From the IMG/VR virus record IMGVR_UViG_3300020183_000001, positions 1 to 64,000 of that record: a stretch of DNA of 64,000 nt; one strand, written 5' to 3'. Shown here one piece after another: positions 39,701-48,297 of the stretch. The stretch's first letter is position 1, and each line of letters starts with the position of its first letter. The DNA is from a virus. Both the position numbers and the translations under genes were made by a program. Under the pieces are notes generated by a model. It was not told the origin of the DNA. It did no database searches and saw nothing but the letters and a program-made list of their open reading frames with translations.

Positions 39701-40018
39701 TCGGCAACGATTGAGCGCTATGGTGTAACCGGCGGACAACTCAAACAAGTTGGAGAAACTCTTATGTCTCGTGCTGCACAAAAAAAAGCATCACAACAAA
39801 CCGCAGCTTCCTTGCCTATTAATCAAGAAGAGATTGCCCGTGACCGAGCAACCGCACAACATCTAGCTAATTACATTACAGCAGCAGCTCAACGTTTGGA
39901 AGGCCCAGAGACTTGGCAAGGTGATGTTAAGCTAAAAGGCAGGGGTCAGAGTGCGTTAAGACCGTATCAAGCACCTTCTGAAGCAATGCTTCAACAATTA
40001 ATGCGTGCGTATCGTTAA
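36800..40018 (+). CDS. Large virion-type protein, 1072 aa
   Basis: First gene of the late operon. Residues about 52-70 (LSVGIGVGLALAGAGGAYFG) form a Gly-rich hydrophobic segment; the rest is polar and mostly helical or disordered. Late position, size and composition suggest an internal or ejected virion protein, an inference. No catalytic motif is visible. The C-terminal 150 residues again become Gly/Ala-rich. The start has no Shine-Dalgarno. Confidence 0.65.
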   Translation: MALSQADFYAYSRATGAPVPEDPRERAEMAPEVLAFRRNQLKAPEQQGPDPLSVGIGVGLALAGAGGAYFGARRLMRAPKQAANAGVRVADIKEAVARTPDVTKVSKTYTPDPSKVATPSTVAVDIPDPWSDAETKFTPRSFLEERGSVAPRVDVIDNADLTSKQKQLGPSLTDQTYDAVESGINQEEQRIDVKLQRHTGVDVPEVDIPQVEDTFEAYGLLPPVQRTLTKEEKEAKIFARLETEALKLGKTTHSAANPFGPEGKRIPPGPLLYPSQIPAQEGQTVAGVSSPTREFLSAYAQGDPRVQDVVRRENVTGFERIKTYGGVKGASLLEGDVFDPLSGELISQGEQISGTGKTKQVLNPAWTEAYKTYWERRAAELPHTLDDYEARKAVGKLNYQLPAEEQTENNNAQMFAKWDKQTSGALQELYAETVGDTPQYITEIVEPKTSFAGTETQYRGQAGTTGETTGAPVPVLNPKGIVFGARKKEGPFVSVEEKALARAAQDPSYASGKVLRFKGEGGSTKLDVMPLSYDTEGDVLLPSSVSGQQVRGKAKVTRTALVPLQKAVLVKDARTGQQKTQLVNFSVDLMAPVGTRTGIDESGKEIAKTVTLQEAVNDLRNYHGNDYASLNRDVDALLKRTHNAYDVPVMTRSAFDKYDEGRNEFIRMLSGSQYEAKEYGFLTSVEGQKLPYTGPIGPGQKGNRAENVANARLMLSQAGVPLDKLSDYLPDLEELGETPRVETTSKRDLGIPKPDVMSTGTDLGILTSTYERISPRMGGAVTSQLRDLISKGAKVENIDGNVIYSTERGKVSYPENQLIQTLKSENQDAPSIAALVGRSIATEKTDPLAIRKEPSVLAQERGSETGYYYDEAGQRRKEPVTTPWGSFTGAARFAAGPASVASMGTYPQGGSRVRVKTSPTDLSQLQERNQFALTANLTPGGTVRQGAINLGGGLGSIAAGIESLPSESATIERYGVTGGQLKQVGETLMSRAAQKKASQQTAASLPINQEEIARDRATAQHLANYITAAAQRLEGPETWQGDVKLKGRGQSALRPYQAPSEAMLQQLMRAYR

Positions 40019-40020
40019 TT

Positions 40021-40239
40021 ATGGCTGAAGAAAAGAAAAAAGAGAAAAAATGGATTCAAAAAGCTGATATTAAAGAAGGTGTTTTTACAGCTAAGGCTAA
40101 GCGTAAAGGAATTACTTCTGCTCAGCTCCAGGAGAACGTTCTTGCTAATCCTGAGAAGTACGACGAGCGTACGGTAAAACAAGCTAACCTTCGTAAAACT
40201 CTTGTAGGATTACATAACAAGAAAAAAAATAAAGAATGA
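40021..40239 (+). CDS. Lysine-rich protein, 72 aa
   Basis: Begins MAEEKKKEKKWIQKADIKEG and ends LHNKKKNKE. Similar very basic small proteins are common in cyanophage structural regions; possible DNA-binding virion component. It overlaps the next gene as ATGA. Confidence 0.65.
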   Translation: MAEEKKKEKKWIQKADIKEGVFTAKAKRKGITSAQLQENVLANPEKYDERTVKQANLRKTLVGLHNKKKNKE

Positions 40240-40880
40240 AAGATGCACGCCTGGAGCTAGGTCGATACATATCCAATCCTTTTGATAACAAAGGACGAAT
40301 TCCGTCTCAGTTAAATTTTCGTGAGTTGTTTCGTGATAAATATGCAACGGAATATGGTGGCTCCCCCTGGGTACCGTCTCGATATACTTTTGAAGATTTA
40401 ACTAAGGCCGTTCAAAATCGTAAAGTAATTCATAATCCCCGTCTTAACTACGTTTCTAATTCTCCTTTTTGGGATGACAAGAACGAGCTTCCTCAAGAAG
40501 GGTATGAAATGTTCCAGGGGCTGGGGCGATTTAAAAGAACTGATTATAACTTTGATGAAGGCCGCGCTTTAACACGTGTGCGCCCAGAAGAACAACCAGA
40601 TTTTAATCCTGGCTGGATAGAAGCTTATAAGTTAAGTCCTACAGTGCGCCCTGATAAACGCGCTAAAAATCCTATGCCACGTACCAGGAATCCAGATCCA
40701 AATGGATTCATTATGCAGCTTGCAGAAAAGCGTGCAGAAAATGAATTTAAAGATAACGTATCTGTTGCACAACTTCTTGCTGACAAAAAATTAAACCCAA
40801 CAGAAGAACGGGTTGGCCAAGAAAAAATTACGGAAGAAGAAGAAAACATATCTCCGGGCAAGACGATTACAACAACGTAA
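40236..40880 (+). CDS. Hypothetical virion-operon protein, 214 aa
   Basis: Polar, with aromatic/proline stretches (YGGSPWVPSRYTFEDLTKAV, YEMFQGLGRFKRTDYNF) and an acidic tail. No family is recognised. Confidence 0.6.
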   Translation: MKDARLELGRYISNPFDNKGRIPSQLNFRELFRDKYATEYGGSPWVPSRYTFEDLTKAVQNRKVIHNPRLNYVSNSPFWDDKNELPQEGYEMFQGLGRFKRTDYNFDEGRALTRVRPEEQPDFNPGWIEAYKLSPTVRPDKRAKNPMPRTRNPDPNGFIMQLAEKRAENEFKDNVSVAQLLADKKLNPTEERVGQEKITEEEENISPGKTITTT

Positions 40881-40910
40881 AATAAGTACAGAATCATAAG
40901 TTAGATATCT

Positions 40911-41528
40911 GTGGTTAAAGCGCAACCCCTAAAAAATTTATTGTCTTTTTTAAGGTTAGGTAGCCCCGGCTCTAAAGGAGCTGCTCAGTCTGCTGCAATG
41001 GGAGCTGGTTTAAGTGGAGCTGTAGGTTTATTAACGGGTGGTCCAGTAGAGGCATTGGCTTATGGTGCAGGAGATTTTTTAATTAACTATCCTATTCTTA
41101 GGGCGACACGTAAAGTATTTAAACCAACACCTAAACAGATTTTAGATAAAAAAACTAATAAATACGTAGAAGCACCAGGCGACCCTCATTTTGTTGAGAA
41201 TATTGTTAACGTTGGCGCTTCTCTTGGCGCAAGCCAATTGATTGGAAGTATGCTGCCACAACGCGTTGAATCTGTTCAACCTGATGCACAACAGTTTTTA
41301 GCGCAACAAGCTCAACAAGTTATTCCTCAAGTTGAATCTCAAGCGGCGCAAAATACTCAACAAATGATTCAACGATCTCGTGTAAACAGTCTTCCGTTGG
41401 GTAGTCTTGATGTTGCTCCCAACACAATGTATCAAACACAAGGAATTGAACATACCGCTTTTCATTATCCTGGTTTGACGTTGCCTCCTGAACTACTCGC
41501 TCAGTTGCAAGAGCAAGGAATGACATAG
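40911..41528 (+). CDS. Gly/Ala-rich hydrophobic virion-type protein, 205 aa
   Basis: GTG start. A hydrophobic region (AQSAAMGAGLSGAVGLLTGG then YGAGDFLINYPIL) precedes a Gln-rich helical part (AQQFLAQQAQQVIPQVE). It may insert into membrane during DNA delivery (inference). Confidence 0.6.
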   Translation: MVKAQPLKNLLSFLRLGSPGSKGAAQSAAMGAGLSGAVGLLTGGPVEALAYGAGDFLINYPILRATRKVFKPTPKQILDKKTNKYVEAPGDPHFVENIVNVGASLGASQLIGSMLPQRVESVQPDAQQFLAQQAQQVIPQVESQAAQNTQQMIQRSRVNSLPLGSLDVAPNTMYQTQGIEHTAFHYPGLTLPPELLAQLQEQGMT

Positions 41529-41530
41529 TT

Positions 41531-42493
41531 ATGTTAAAGCAATATCAAGGTTTTCGTGGTGGTGTCAGAGCTGCTCAACAATCTTTAGAAACCTTAGGAA
41601 CGGGCAAGTCTTATCGTCCAAGGCGTAATATTTTTTATGATCCAGAGTTTAGGGAGGATATTAAAAAAGCAGGGATTAGTAAAGAAACACCGTTAGCTTT
41701 TCTTGGTGCATATGCAACACGTCTTGGTGCTGACTTAACCACTGATGAGTTGCGTTCATTGTATTGGCAAATGAGTCATCCATTGGAGATGGCTGATCAA
41801 ACAATGCGTAAAGTTGTTGATCCAGATAAGCAACTTGGTTACGCACGTGGCTTGCTTGCATTAACTGCTATTGCTCCAGCCGCAGCTCTTACTGGTGCAT
41901 ACAACCCATTAAACATTGGAGAGTTAGGTAGGCCAACTGGTTACAAGCAAAATGCTCCTGACCCAGAAGATCCAACTAAAACAACAGAACCTGGTACTGA
42001 ACTGTTTCAACGTTTCTTCCAAGGAAGAACAGGTCGTCCTTTAGCTTTTGAGAAAGCTCGTGAAGAAATTCCTGATTTAACAAAGCAACGGTATGCCAAT
42101 TACATGAATTTTCTTTATAACGATCCTGGTCCAATTGGTAAGGCAACTATGGGTATTGTTAAAGTTACACCAGAGAACCTTCAGGGCGACCCAGAGGCCC
42201 GTGTTCTTGGTTACCCGGTCAGTATCCCTTCTGTTACTGCACTAGCTGGTGGCATCACTGGGTCACGTATGGGAATCCTTTCTTCTCCCACTGTTGAGCG
42301 AACTGTCCAGCCAAGCCTGCTCAAAGGTGAGAGGGCGACTATTACTCGGACGATGGGAAGAAAAAGCCCAGTTCTTGTGCGTGGTTTAGCAGGCGGAGCA
42401 ATTGGATCTGCCGCTGGTGCAATTGCAGGTGTTCTTGTCAACCAGGCTATTGCTGCCGCTGGCAATACACAAGATAAATTACCGATGCAATAA
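41531..42493 (+). CDS. Virion-type protein, 320 aa
   Basis: Helical N-terminal half; residues about 105-125 (LLALTAIAPAAALTGAY) and the last 45 (GGAIGSAAGAIAGVLVNQAI) are hydrophobic and Gly/Ala-rich. It belongs with its neighbours as probable internal virion proteins. No family is recognised. Confidence 0.6.
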   Translation: MLKQYQGFRGGVRAAQQSLETLGTGKSYRPRRNIFYDPEFREDIKKAGISKETPLAFLGAYATRLGADLTTDELRSLYWQMSHPLEMADQTMRKVVDPDKQLGYARGLLALTAIAPAAALTGAYNPLNIGELGRPTGYKQNAPDPEDPTKTTEPGTELFQRFFQGRTGRPLAFEKAREEIPDLTKQRYANYMNFLYNDPGPIGKATMGIVKVTPENLQGDPEARVLGYPVSIPSVTALAGGITGSRMGILSSPTVERTVQPSLLKGERATITRTMGRKSPVLVRGLAGGAIGSAAGAIAGVLVNQAIAAAGNTQDKLPMQ

Positions 42494-42539
42494 ATGTTGC
42501 TTCTGGTAGAATTTAAACATCTCAAGAAATATTATTAAT

Positions 42540-43367
42540 ATGGACGACGGGTCCTCTTTTGGGTATTTAAGAAACCTTGTAGCATCGCGTGAAAAAGGTG
42601 GACAAGGCGTAAACCCGCTTTTAATTCGTTCTTTGGGGCCAGAAAAAGCGCAGCAATTTCAACAGGGAGTTGGAAATATAGGTCCACAAGCAGAAGCAGT
42701 AAGAAAAGGATATATGAAGAAGCCTGGTGCATATAGCACTATTGCAGCAACCGCAGGTACTTCTGCTTTACAGGCGTTAGGTGGTGATCCTCTTGGTGCA
42801 GTTACTTCTATTCCTGGAACTTTAGCGGGAGGCGGAGCTGGAAGTCTTCTTGCAGGTCTTATGCCAAAAAGTATTCAACCTATTGCAAAAGCAGTCTTTC
42901 CTTTAATCGGCGCTACAGTTGGTGGTAGCGCATCAGAACAAGCTGCACGTGCGGGCCTTAATTATCTTGGAGCTAAAATTCCAGGGTCAGAAGAAGTTTC
43001 TGCAAAGAGTAAAGAAGAACGGGATCGTGAGTTTATTCGTGAGCAAGCAAGGAAAGATATTGAAACTCAATCACGGGCCGATCTTGCGCGTGACGTAGAG
43101 TATGCAAGGGCAATGCTGCCGTTAACAATTGAGCAAGAAAAAGCATTAATGCCTCTTCGAGAGCGCCTTATGCGTACACAACTTGTTAACCAACAGGCTC
43201 TCAACGCAAGTAACGCAGCCCTTTATCAACAAATGGGACGTAGTGCAACGATGGGTAAATACGTGTTAGGAGCACAAGCAGAAGCTGGAGCTACAACTCG
43301 CACACTATTATCCCAAAATCCATACGCTGGTTCTGTTCTTCAAGCTCCTCAAATTAGCTTTGGTTGA
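42540..43367 (+). CDS. Virion-type protein, 275 aa
   Basis: A Gly/Ala-rich middle (LGAVTSIPGTLAGGGAGSLL) and a charged coiled segment (KSKEERDREFIREQARKDIE). It resembles the previous two genes in build, perhaps an old duplication. An ATTATTAAT-ATG context precedes it. Confidence 0.6.
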   Translation: MDDGSSFGYLRNLVASREKGGQGVNPLLIRSLGPEKAQQFQQGVGNIGPQAEAVRKGYMKKPGAYSTIAATAGTSALQALGGDPLGAVTSIPGTLAGGGAGSLLAGLMPKSIQPIAKAVFPLIGATVGGSASEQAARAGLNYLGAKIPGSEEVSAKSKEERDREFIREQARKDIETQSRADLARDVEYARAMLPLTIEQEKALMPLRERLMRTQLVNQQALNASNAALYQQMGRSATMGKYVLGAQAEAGATTRTLLSQNPYAGSVLQAPQISFG

Positions 43368-43369
43368 TC

Positions 43370-43819
43370 ATGGCTTTTTCTGATACTCTTTCTAAAGGTA
43401 ATCAAATAGGTATGTTTGGTTGGAATCCTCTTGCCAATATTCGCTCTCAAGAAGATTACAACAAATTACCTGACGATCTTAAAAAGGTTTATAATGAAGC
43501 TCTTGGGTACAGAAATATTGTTCGCGACTTAAACGAAACTCCAGATGAACGTCGCGAAAGATTGCAAGTTGAACTTGATGCACAAAAACAAATGCTTAAT
43601 TTTGCACAAGGCTTAGGCAAAGAATCTGTAAAAGAAGCATATAAATATTCAACACTTGCTAATATTCCTAAAACCATTGCTCAAGGTTTTGGTAATATTG
43701 CGGCAACAAATTTATATGCAGGCCAAGCTGTAGCAGATACTTTTGCTAAAACTCTTGCTAATTATCCCAGGGCGCAATTCGCTTCTTATCAGTTTCAGCC
43801 TGAAAAATACTTTGGGTAG
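43370..43819 (+). CDS. Hypothetical virion-operon protein, 149 aa
   Basis: The start at ATG 43370 follows the previous stop by 2 nt. Helical (LPDDLKKVYNEALGYRNIV, RERLQVELDAQKQMLNFAQ). No family is recognised. Confidence 0.6.
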   Translation: MAFSDTLSKGNQIGMFGWNPLANIRSQEDYNKLPDDLKKVYNEALGYRNIVRDLNETPDERRERLQVELDAQKQMLNFAQGLGKESVKEAYKYSTLANIPKTIAQGFGNIAATNLYAGQAVADTFAKTLANYPRAQFASYQFQPEKYFG

Positions 43820-43825
43820 AATATA

Positions 43826-44380
43826 GTGAGTTACAGTTTTCCGTCATCATTTTCAACTTTTGATCCGTCAAAAGCTTTTTCTGGTGGTTATGGAAATTTT
43901 TCTAGCCTTGGCACGTTAAAAAGTGGAAGTGGAGGTGGAATGGATCCCTTAAGTCTTGGCCTTGGTTTGGGTGGCAGTTTGATTAGCGGTTTGTTTGGCA
44001 TGGGCCAGGCACAGACCTCTGCAAGCATTGCACAAGCGCAACTTGCCGCTCAGAACCAAGCTATTCTTGAAGGACGTGAGCAAACTAAAGCAGCTCTTGG
44101 TTCTTCAATGTGGGGACCTCTGTTTGCTGCTGGTGCAGGCGGTGATATTGCTTTTGGTCGAGAAAAAGCTGCTAAAAAATGGCTGCAAGGATCTTTTGCA
44201 GAGCGTCAACTTGGCCTTGGTTCAGAAGCAGCAAAACGTGAGCGCCTGGCACGCATTTCACCAGAATCGAAAGAAGCCGCTCAATTTGAAAACCGTTTGG
44301 CTATTGAGCGTTCTTTGGCCGAAAAACGCGCATTAACTGATGCGATGTTTGGTCGTACATCTTCTAGTTACTTTGCATAA
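43826..44380 (+). CDS. Hypothetical virion-operon protein, 184 aa
   Basis: GTG start. A Gly/Ser-rich hydrophobic segment (LSLGLGLGGSLISGLFGMGQ) is followed by an Ala/Gln-rich helix. A pattern like this is seen in phage internal proteins that cross membranes (inference). Confidence 0.6.
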   Translation: MSYSFPSSFSTFDPSKAFSGGYGNFSSLGTLKSGSGGGMDPLSLGLGLGGSLISGLFGMGQAQTSASIAQAQLAAQNQAILEGREQTKAALGSSMWGPLFAAGAGGDIAFGREKAAKKWLQGSFAERQLGLGSEAAKRERLARISPESKEAAQFENRLAIERSLAEKRALTDAMFGRTSSSYFA

Positions 44381-44389
44381 GGAGAAAAT

Positions 44390-45271
44390 ATGGGAGGAGG
44401 TCCTACCATTAAATATACTCCGCCACCGCCGGACGATAGTTTTGCAAAGTATTTGCAATACACAAAAGAAAAAGAATCTTTAGCAGAAGAACGTGCTGCA
44501 ACAGAACGTGCAGAAGCTAAAGCTGCAGAACAAGCACGTAAGGCTTCTGGCGCCGCTGCTTACGGTGGGCTTAAACAAACCACTCAACAACAACTTGCTC
44601 AAGGTTTAATTGGTTACGAAAGTGCCGCTAACCAATTACGTGACTATGCAGCTAAATATGATTTAACTCCTCCTGAAGCAGATATTCAAGAGCTGACCCA
44701 ACAGTACACAGCAGCTTTACCTGGTAAACGTGAGACCGGTATTAAAGCATCTTATGAAGAACTTCTTGGTCGTCAAGCAACTACTGAAGAACTTGCCAAA
44801 GCTCAAGAGCGTTTTGGACAGGGTTATTATGGTTCGATGGAAGACTTTAAGTCTTCTCTTACCAAAAGTTCTGAGTATCAAGATAAATTCAATCAAAGCT
44901 ATCTTGATAATTATTACGACACCATGTACGGTAAGCAAACGCTTACCGCAGAGGGAAAGAAAACAGGTCAACGCACCTTCAAATTTGATTCCTCTCTTCT
45001 TCCCCAGTATGGCGGAGATCTTCAGGCGCGTACCAAGGTCACGACACCTGACTTTGGGAAAGAGTTTGTAGGCACTCCGGCAGAGCTGGAAGCGCAACAA
45101 CAAAACATTCGTGATACTAGACAGTATCTGTACAGTGCAGGTCTTACCAACCTCCAAGGTGAGATTGATAAAGAGACACAGAAGCTTAAGAATGAAGGTA
45201 CAGAAAAAGTTGCAAAGATTGCTTCTGCCGGTAGCCTGTATTCAAATCTTGTTTCTGGGTTCTGGTCTTAA
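44390..45271 (+). CDS. Hypothetical virion-operon protein, 293 aa
   Basis: Strong AAGGAGA Shine-Dalgarno. The N-terminal part is a charged Ala/Glu-rich coiled coil (AEERAATERAEAKAAEQARK); residues about 120-170 (YEELLGRQATTEELAKAQER) resemble a DUF4214-like helical repeat. No firm family. Confidence 0.6.
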   Translation: MGGGPTIKYTPPPPDDSFAKYLQYTKEKESLAEERAATERAEAKAAEQARKASGAAAYGGLKQTTQQQLAQGLIGYESAANQLRDYAAKYDLTPPEADIQELTQQYTAALPGKRETGIKASYEELLGRQATTEELAKAQERFGQGYYGSMEDFKSSLTKSSEYQDKFNQSYLDNYYDTMYGKQTLTAEGKKTGQRTFKFDSSLLPQYGGDLQARTKVTTPDFGKEFVGTPAELEAQQQNIRDTRQYLYSAGLTNLQGEIDKETQKLKNEGTEKVAKIASAGSLYSNLVSGFWS

Positions 45272-45314
45272 ATTCATATTGTTATAATTAATCAAGAGTC
45301 AATACTTATACAAG

Positions 45315-45494
45315 ATGACCAGCTCTGTTCCTGCAGGACAAGGTACTGCCGACGATTACTTTGATATCAATAAGTTCGAGCAACTGCTTGCTCGTCTTGA
45401 AGCTTCCAAAGGTCGTCAACAACGTCAGAAATCTCTTGAAGGCCGTCGCGATATCTTTTCGCAAGGTCTTGCCAGCATGATGTCTAACTTCTGA
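45315..45494 (+). CDS. Small protein, 59 aa, tandem family member 1
   Basis: MTSSVPAGQGTADDYFDIN, then a Gln/Arg-rich helix (LLARLEASKGRQQRQKSLEG). The N-terminus is nearly the same as that of the 45656 gene. The stop overlaps the next start (TGATG). Confidence 0.65.
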   Translation: MTSSVPAGQGTADDYFDINKFEQLLARLEASKGRQQRQKSLEGRRDIFSQGLASMMSNF

Positions 45495-45646
45495 TGCAAG
45501 AAGAAATTCAAGAAGGTCAAATGCCTGAACAAGGATTTGATCTTGACAGTTACCGAAACCTTCTTGAGCGTTTGCAAGCAAACAAACGTGATCAACAACG
45601 GTTGGCTAAAAAACTTCCTGATTCTTCGCAACAACAAACTGTATAA
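45494..45646 (+). CDS. Small protein, 50 aa, tandem family member 2
   Basis: The core FDLDSYRNLLERLQANKRDQ parallels member 1. Lacks the MTSSVPAGQ start. Helical, basic. Confidence 0.6.
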   Translation: MQEEIQEGQMPEQGFDLDSYRNLLERLQANKRDQQRLAKKLPDSSQQQTV

Positions 45647-45655
45647 TTCGTTATC

Positions 45656-45904
45656 ATGACTAGCAGTGTTCCCGCTGGACAAACTGATGTTGATGATTGG
45701 TTTGATCTAGATAAATATCGTCAGGCGGCTGGCGTTGCCTACGAATTTTCCAAAAAGAAAATGGAGACTGCTGGTGAACAAGAGCGAGAAACTATCGGTA
45801 AGGGTGCAGAAGAGCAGAGAACTTCCTCTGAGCAATCCCAGCGATTTAAACAAGAAGACGAAGCCCGAGACTACGGTCAGTCTCAACGAGCATATCGATA
45901 TTAA
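45656..45904 (+). CDS. Small protein, 82 aa, tandem family member 3
   Basis: MTSSVPAGQTDVDDWFDLDKY as in member 1, then a long charged helix ending QSQRAYRY. Function unknown; position just before the terminase suggests a head or packaging accessory. Confidence 0.65.
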   Translation: MTSSVPAGQTDVDDWFDLDKYRQAAGVAYEFSKKKMETAGEQERETIGKGAEEQRTSSEQSQRFKQEDEARDYGQSQRAYRY

Positions 45905-46391
45905 AGTTTTTGACCACTGGTTAGACAACTTAGATTCTCCCACCAGGGAAAGTTTTGTTGCGTTTGCTGAAAGTAATAATTCAGTAATTGAAATTTATCT
46001 TTATTCTCGGTTCCTTGGTTACAACGGTTCAATTACTTGTTGTAATCTTTGGATTAACGAACACTACTCAAAGCCTGATCACAGGAGTGTACTTCTTGCT
46101 GAGATCATGGAGATGCAAGAAGACATCCGTAAACTCAGGGAAGATATTGAAAACTTTGCTGTTAAACGTGATTCAGGAGTTGCACGTATTGCTGGTATGC
46201 AAAAAGAATTGCGCGGTACTATTGCACAGGTAGAAAACTATACAGCTAATAAAGATCGTAAAGGTTTGTTGATGGCTGGTGCTGACCAGGCCATTCGTGA
46301 GTTATTGATGATTTTTAAAGACGATCCAATTGAAGGTCCCCTGCAAGAAGCATCAATGTCAGTGTGGGCTAAAATGCAATTAAGTGAATAG
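45900..46391 (+). CDS. Possible small terminase or DNA-binding protein, 163 aa, non-standard start
   Basis: The sensible protein starts around KVFDHWLDNLDSPTRESFVA and continues to MSVWAKMQLSE. No ATG/GTG/TTG is near; an ATT at 45900 overlaps the previous stop as ATTAA. The only ATG in frame (45735) would overlap member 3 by 170 nt and add an unlikely basic stretch. The middle has a long helix (AEIMEMQEDIRKLREDIENF). TerS is suggested only by position, two small genes before TerL. Confidence 0.55.
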   Translation: MKVFDHWLDNLDSPTRESFVAFAESNNSVIEIYLYSRFLGYNGSITCCNLWINEHYSKPDHRSVLLAEIMEMQEDIRKLREDIENFAVKRDSGVARIAGMQKELRGTIAQVENYTANKDRKGLLMAGADQAIRELLMIFKDDPIEGPLQEASMSVWAKMQLSE

Positions 46392-46396
46392 TAGTA

Positions 46397-46555
46397 ATGC
46401 AACAACTACCAAACTATCAACATCCCCTTCCTGAGTCGCAACTGCGGACTGGTATTGTCTTTGGACCAGGGAGAACTACTCGTCTACCTGAGAAAGGTAC
46501 ACGCGAGTATCAAGAGCTTATTAATCGTATCCGTGGTACTGCAGCACAGAACTAA
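46397..46555 (+). CDS. Small protein, 52 aa
   Basis: Begins MQQLPNYQHPLPESQLRTG; basic helical end. Overlaps the next start by 1 nt (TAATG). Confidence 0.55.
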   Translation: MQQLPNYQHPLPESQLRTGIVFGPGRTTRLPEKGTREYQELINRIRGTAAQN

Positions 46556-46710
46556 TGAGTAAGATGCCACCAGAGCTTCTTGAGCACTTTAAGAAGAAAG
46601 AAGCCAAGAAAGAAGACGGTACTGAGATGAACGATAAGGAAAAACGTAAAGCGGCTCTTGATAAAGCACGTAAGTATCAAGAACAAAAACGCAGTAAAAA
46701 AGAAGAATAG
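46555..46710 (+). CDS. Lys/Glu-rich small protein, 51 aa
   Basis: Nearly all charged (LLEHFKKKEAKKEDGTEMND and so on), likely a single coiled helix. Unknown role. Confidence 0.55.
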   Translation: MSKMPPELLEHFKKKEAKKEDGTEMNDKEKRKAALDKARKYQEQKRSKKEE

Positions 46711-46731
46711 GTTAGTATCAGATTACTAACT
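46711..46731 (+). promoter_or_regulatory. Hairpin before terL
   Basis: GTTAGTA/TACTAAC, perfect 7-bp stem with 6-nt loop, directly after the preceding stop and 10 nt before the terL start codon. No T-run. Confidence 0.5.
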
Positions 46732-46741
46732 GGTCTTTTCT

Positions 46742-48268
46742 GTGCCTGCGTATCTTCATCAAGCTTATCGACGTAACGCCCAGGCTGCTGCTAAGAATCA
46801 CAGGGTACGTAAAAAAAATAATGAAGATCTTCTGGAGCTGGCACGAGAAGACTTTGGTTATTTCTGTGAGTATGTAGCAGATAAACCACCTGCCCAACAT
46901 CACCAAGAGTGGCACCGTCAATTGGTTACCAACCAAGACAGCTCTTGTTTACTGAAGATTGCCGGTCCAAATATTGATCTATTAGCACCACGCGGAAGTG
47001 CCAAATCGACTGTTGCAGGTTTGTTTGCTGCCTGGGCTATTGGTATTCATACAGCAGCTAAACGTCCACTGCAGATTCTTTATCTTTCCTACACGGTTGA
47101 TATTGCTCGTTCCAAGTCAGCAACAATCAAAAGACTTATTGAAAGCAAAAGATATCAAGATGTTTTTCCGACAGTAAAACTTTTAAAGAATGTCACCAGT
47201 AATGAGTACTGGTCAATTGATCATCGTTTTGCTGGTATTGATATTGCTGGTGAAGAACAGTTTACACTCTGCGCTGCTGGCCTAAAAGGTTCAGTTACTT
47301 CTAAGCGTAGCCAATTGGTAATCATCGATGACGCAATCAAAAGCTCATCAGATATTGCCAACCCTGATATCAGGAAGATGATGCAGGATAACTGGAATGC
47401 TGTGATTGCACCCACCATGTTTGAAGGGGGAAGGGCAATCTGTCTTGGTACCAGATTCAGACATGATGACATCCATGCAACTACTTTTAATGAACAAAAT
47501 AATTGGATGCAGATTGTTCTTTCTGCAATCCAAAACAATGAGATAACTGGAGAAGAAGAATCTTATTGGCCCGAGATGTGGTCATTGGATTACTTAAAGG
47601 AAAAGAAACGGCAAGCACCAATTGCTTTTTCTTTCCAGTACATGAATCAAATTGTCAGGCAAAACGAGTTGTCATTGGCGCCTGAACTATTGGTCAAAGC
47701 AGAGATTGCTACTGAGTTTGATTCACTGGCTGTTGGGGTTGACCTCTCCGCTGGTACAAAAGAAAAAAATGATTACACCGTTTTTGTGCTCGGTGGAAAA
47801 TTAGGTGATCAGATTCACATTATTGATTACCGGCGTATGCGAGTGATGGGTAATCTAGAAAAACTAGATGCTCTTAAAGAATTGCTTAATGATTGGTCCA
47901 TTCTTGGGCGCGACGAGAACGGCAATTACTTCCCCACGTACAACACTTGTGATGTCTACTCAGAAGCTGTAGCGTACCAAGCATCTCTTGAAGCTGACTT
48001 CAAACGAATTTGTTTGAGAAACGAGAATCTTTACAACATTAACTGGCATGCCGTTAAAGGTTTTAGGGCAGATAAACTTGCTCGCTTCCGTGGTTGCATG
48101 GGTCTTTTTGAAGATCGAAAAGTTATCTTCAATCGGTATCGAAACTTTACTTCAATGTTTGAAGAGCTTACTAACTTTGGCGTGAGTAGTCACGACGATT
48201 GTGTTGATGCGCTTGTTTGGTTAATCAATGGATTAACACGAAAAGGTACTCTTCAGGTTGATTATTAG
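46742..48268 (+). CDS. terL: Terminase large subunit
   Basis: Packages DNA into the prohead with an ATPase and cuts it with an RNase H-like nuclease. 508 aa. Walker A APRGSAKST at 82-90, Walker B VIIDD with Asp196/Asp197, then the nuclease acidic residues Asp334 (VGVDLSAG), Glu408 (DVYSE) and Asp489 (HDDCVDALVW). GTG start. The family is clear, but the cutting mode (cos, pac or direct repeats) cannot be read from it. Confidence 0.93.
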   Translation: MPAYLHQAYRRNAQAAAKNHRVRKKNNEDLLELAREDFGYFCEYVADKPPAQHHQEWHRQLVTNQDSSCLLKIAGPNIDLLAPRGSAKSTVAGLFAAWAIGIHTAAKRPLQILYLSYTVDIARSKSATIKRLIESKRYQDVFPTVKLLKNVTSNEYWSIDHRFAGIDIAGEEQFTLCAAGLKGSVTSKRSQLVIIDDAIKSSSDIANPDIRKMMQDNWNAVIAPTMFEGGRAICLGTRFRHDDIHATTFNEQNNWMQIVLSAIQNNEITGEEESYWPEMWSLDYLKEKKRQAPIAFSFQYMNQIVRQNELSLAPELLVKAEIATEFDSLAVGVDLSAGTKEKNDYTVFVLGGKLGDQIHIIDYRRMRVMGNLEKLDALKELLNDWSILGRDENGNYFPTYNTCDVYSEAVAYQASLEADFKRICLRNENLYNINWHAVKGFRADKLARFRGCMGLFEDRKVIFNRYRNFTSMFEELTNFGVSSHDDCVDALVWLINGLTRKGTLQVDY

Positions 48269-48297
48269 ATCTTAGAATAAAAGAAAATCTTTTTGCC

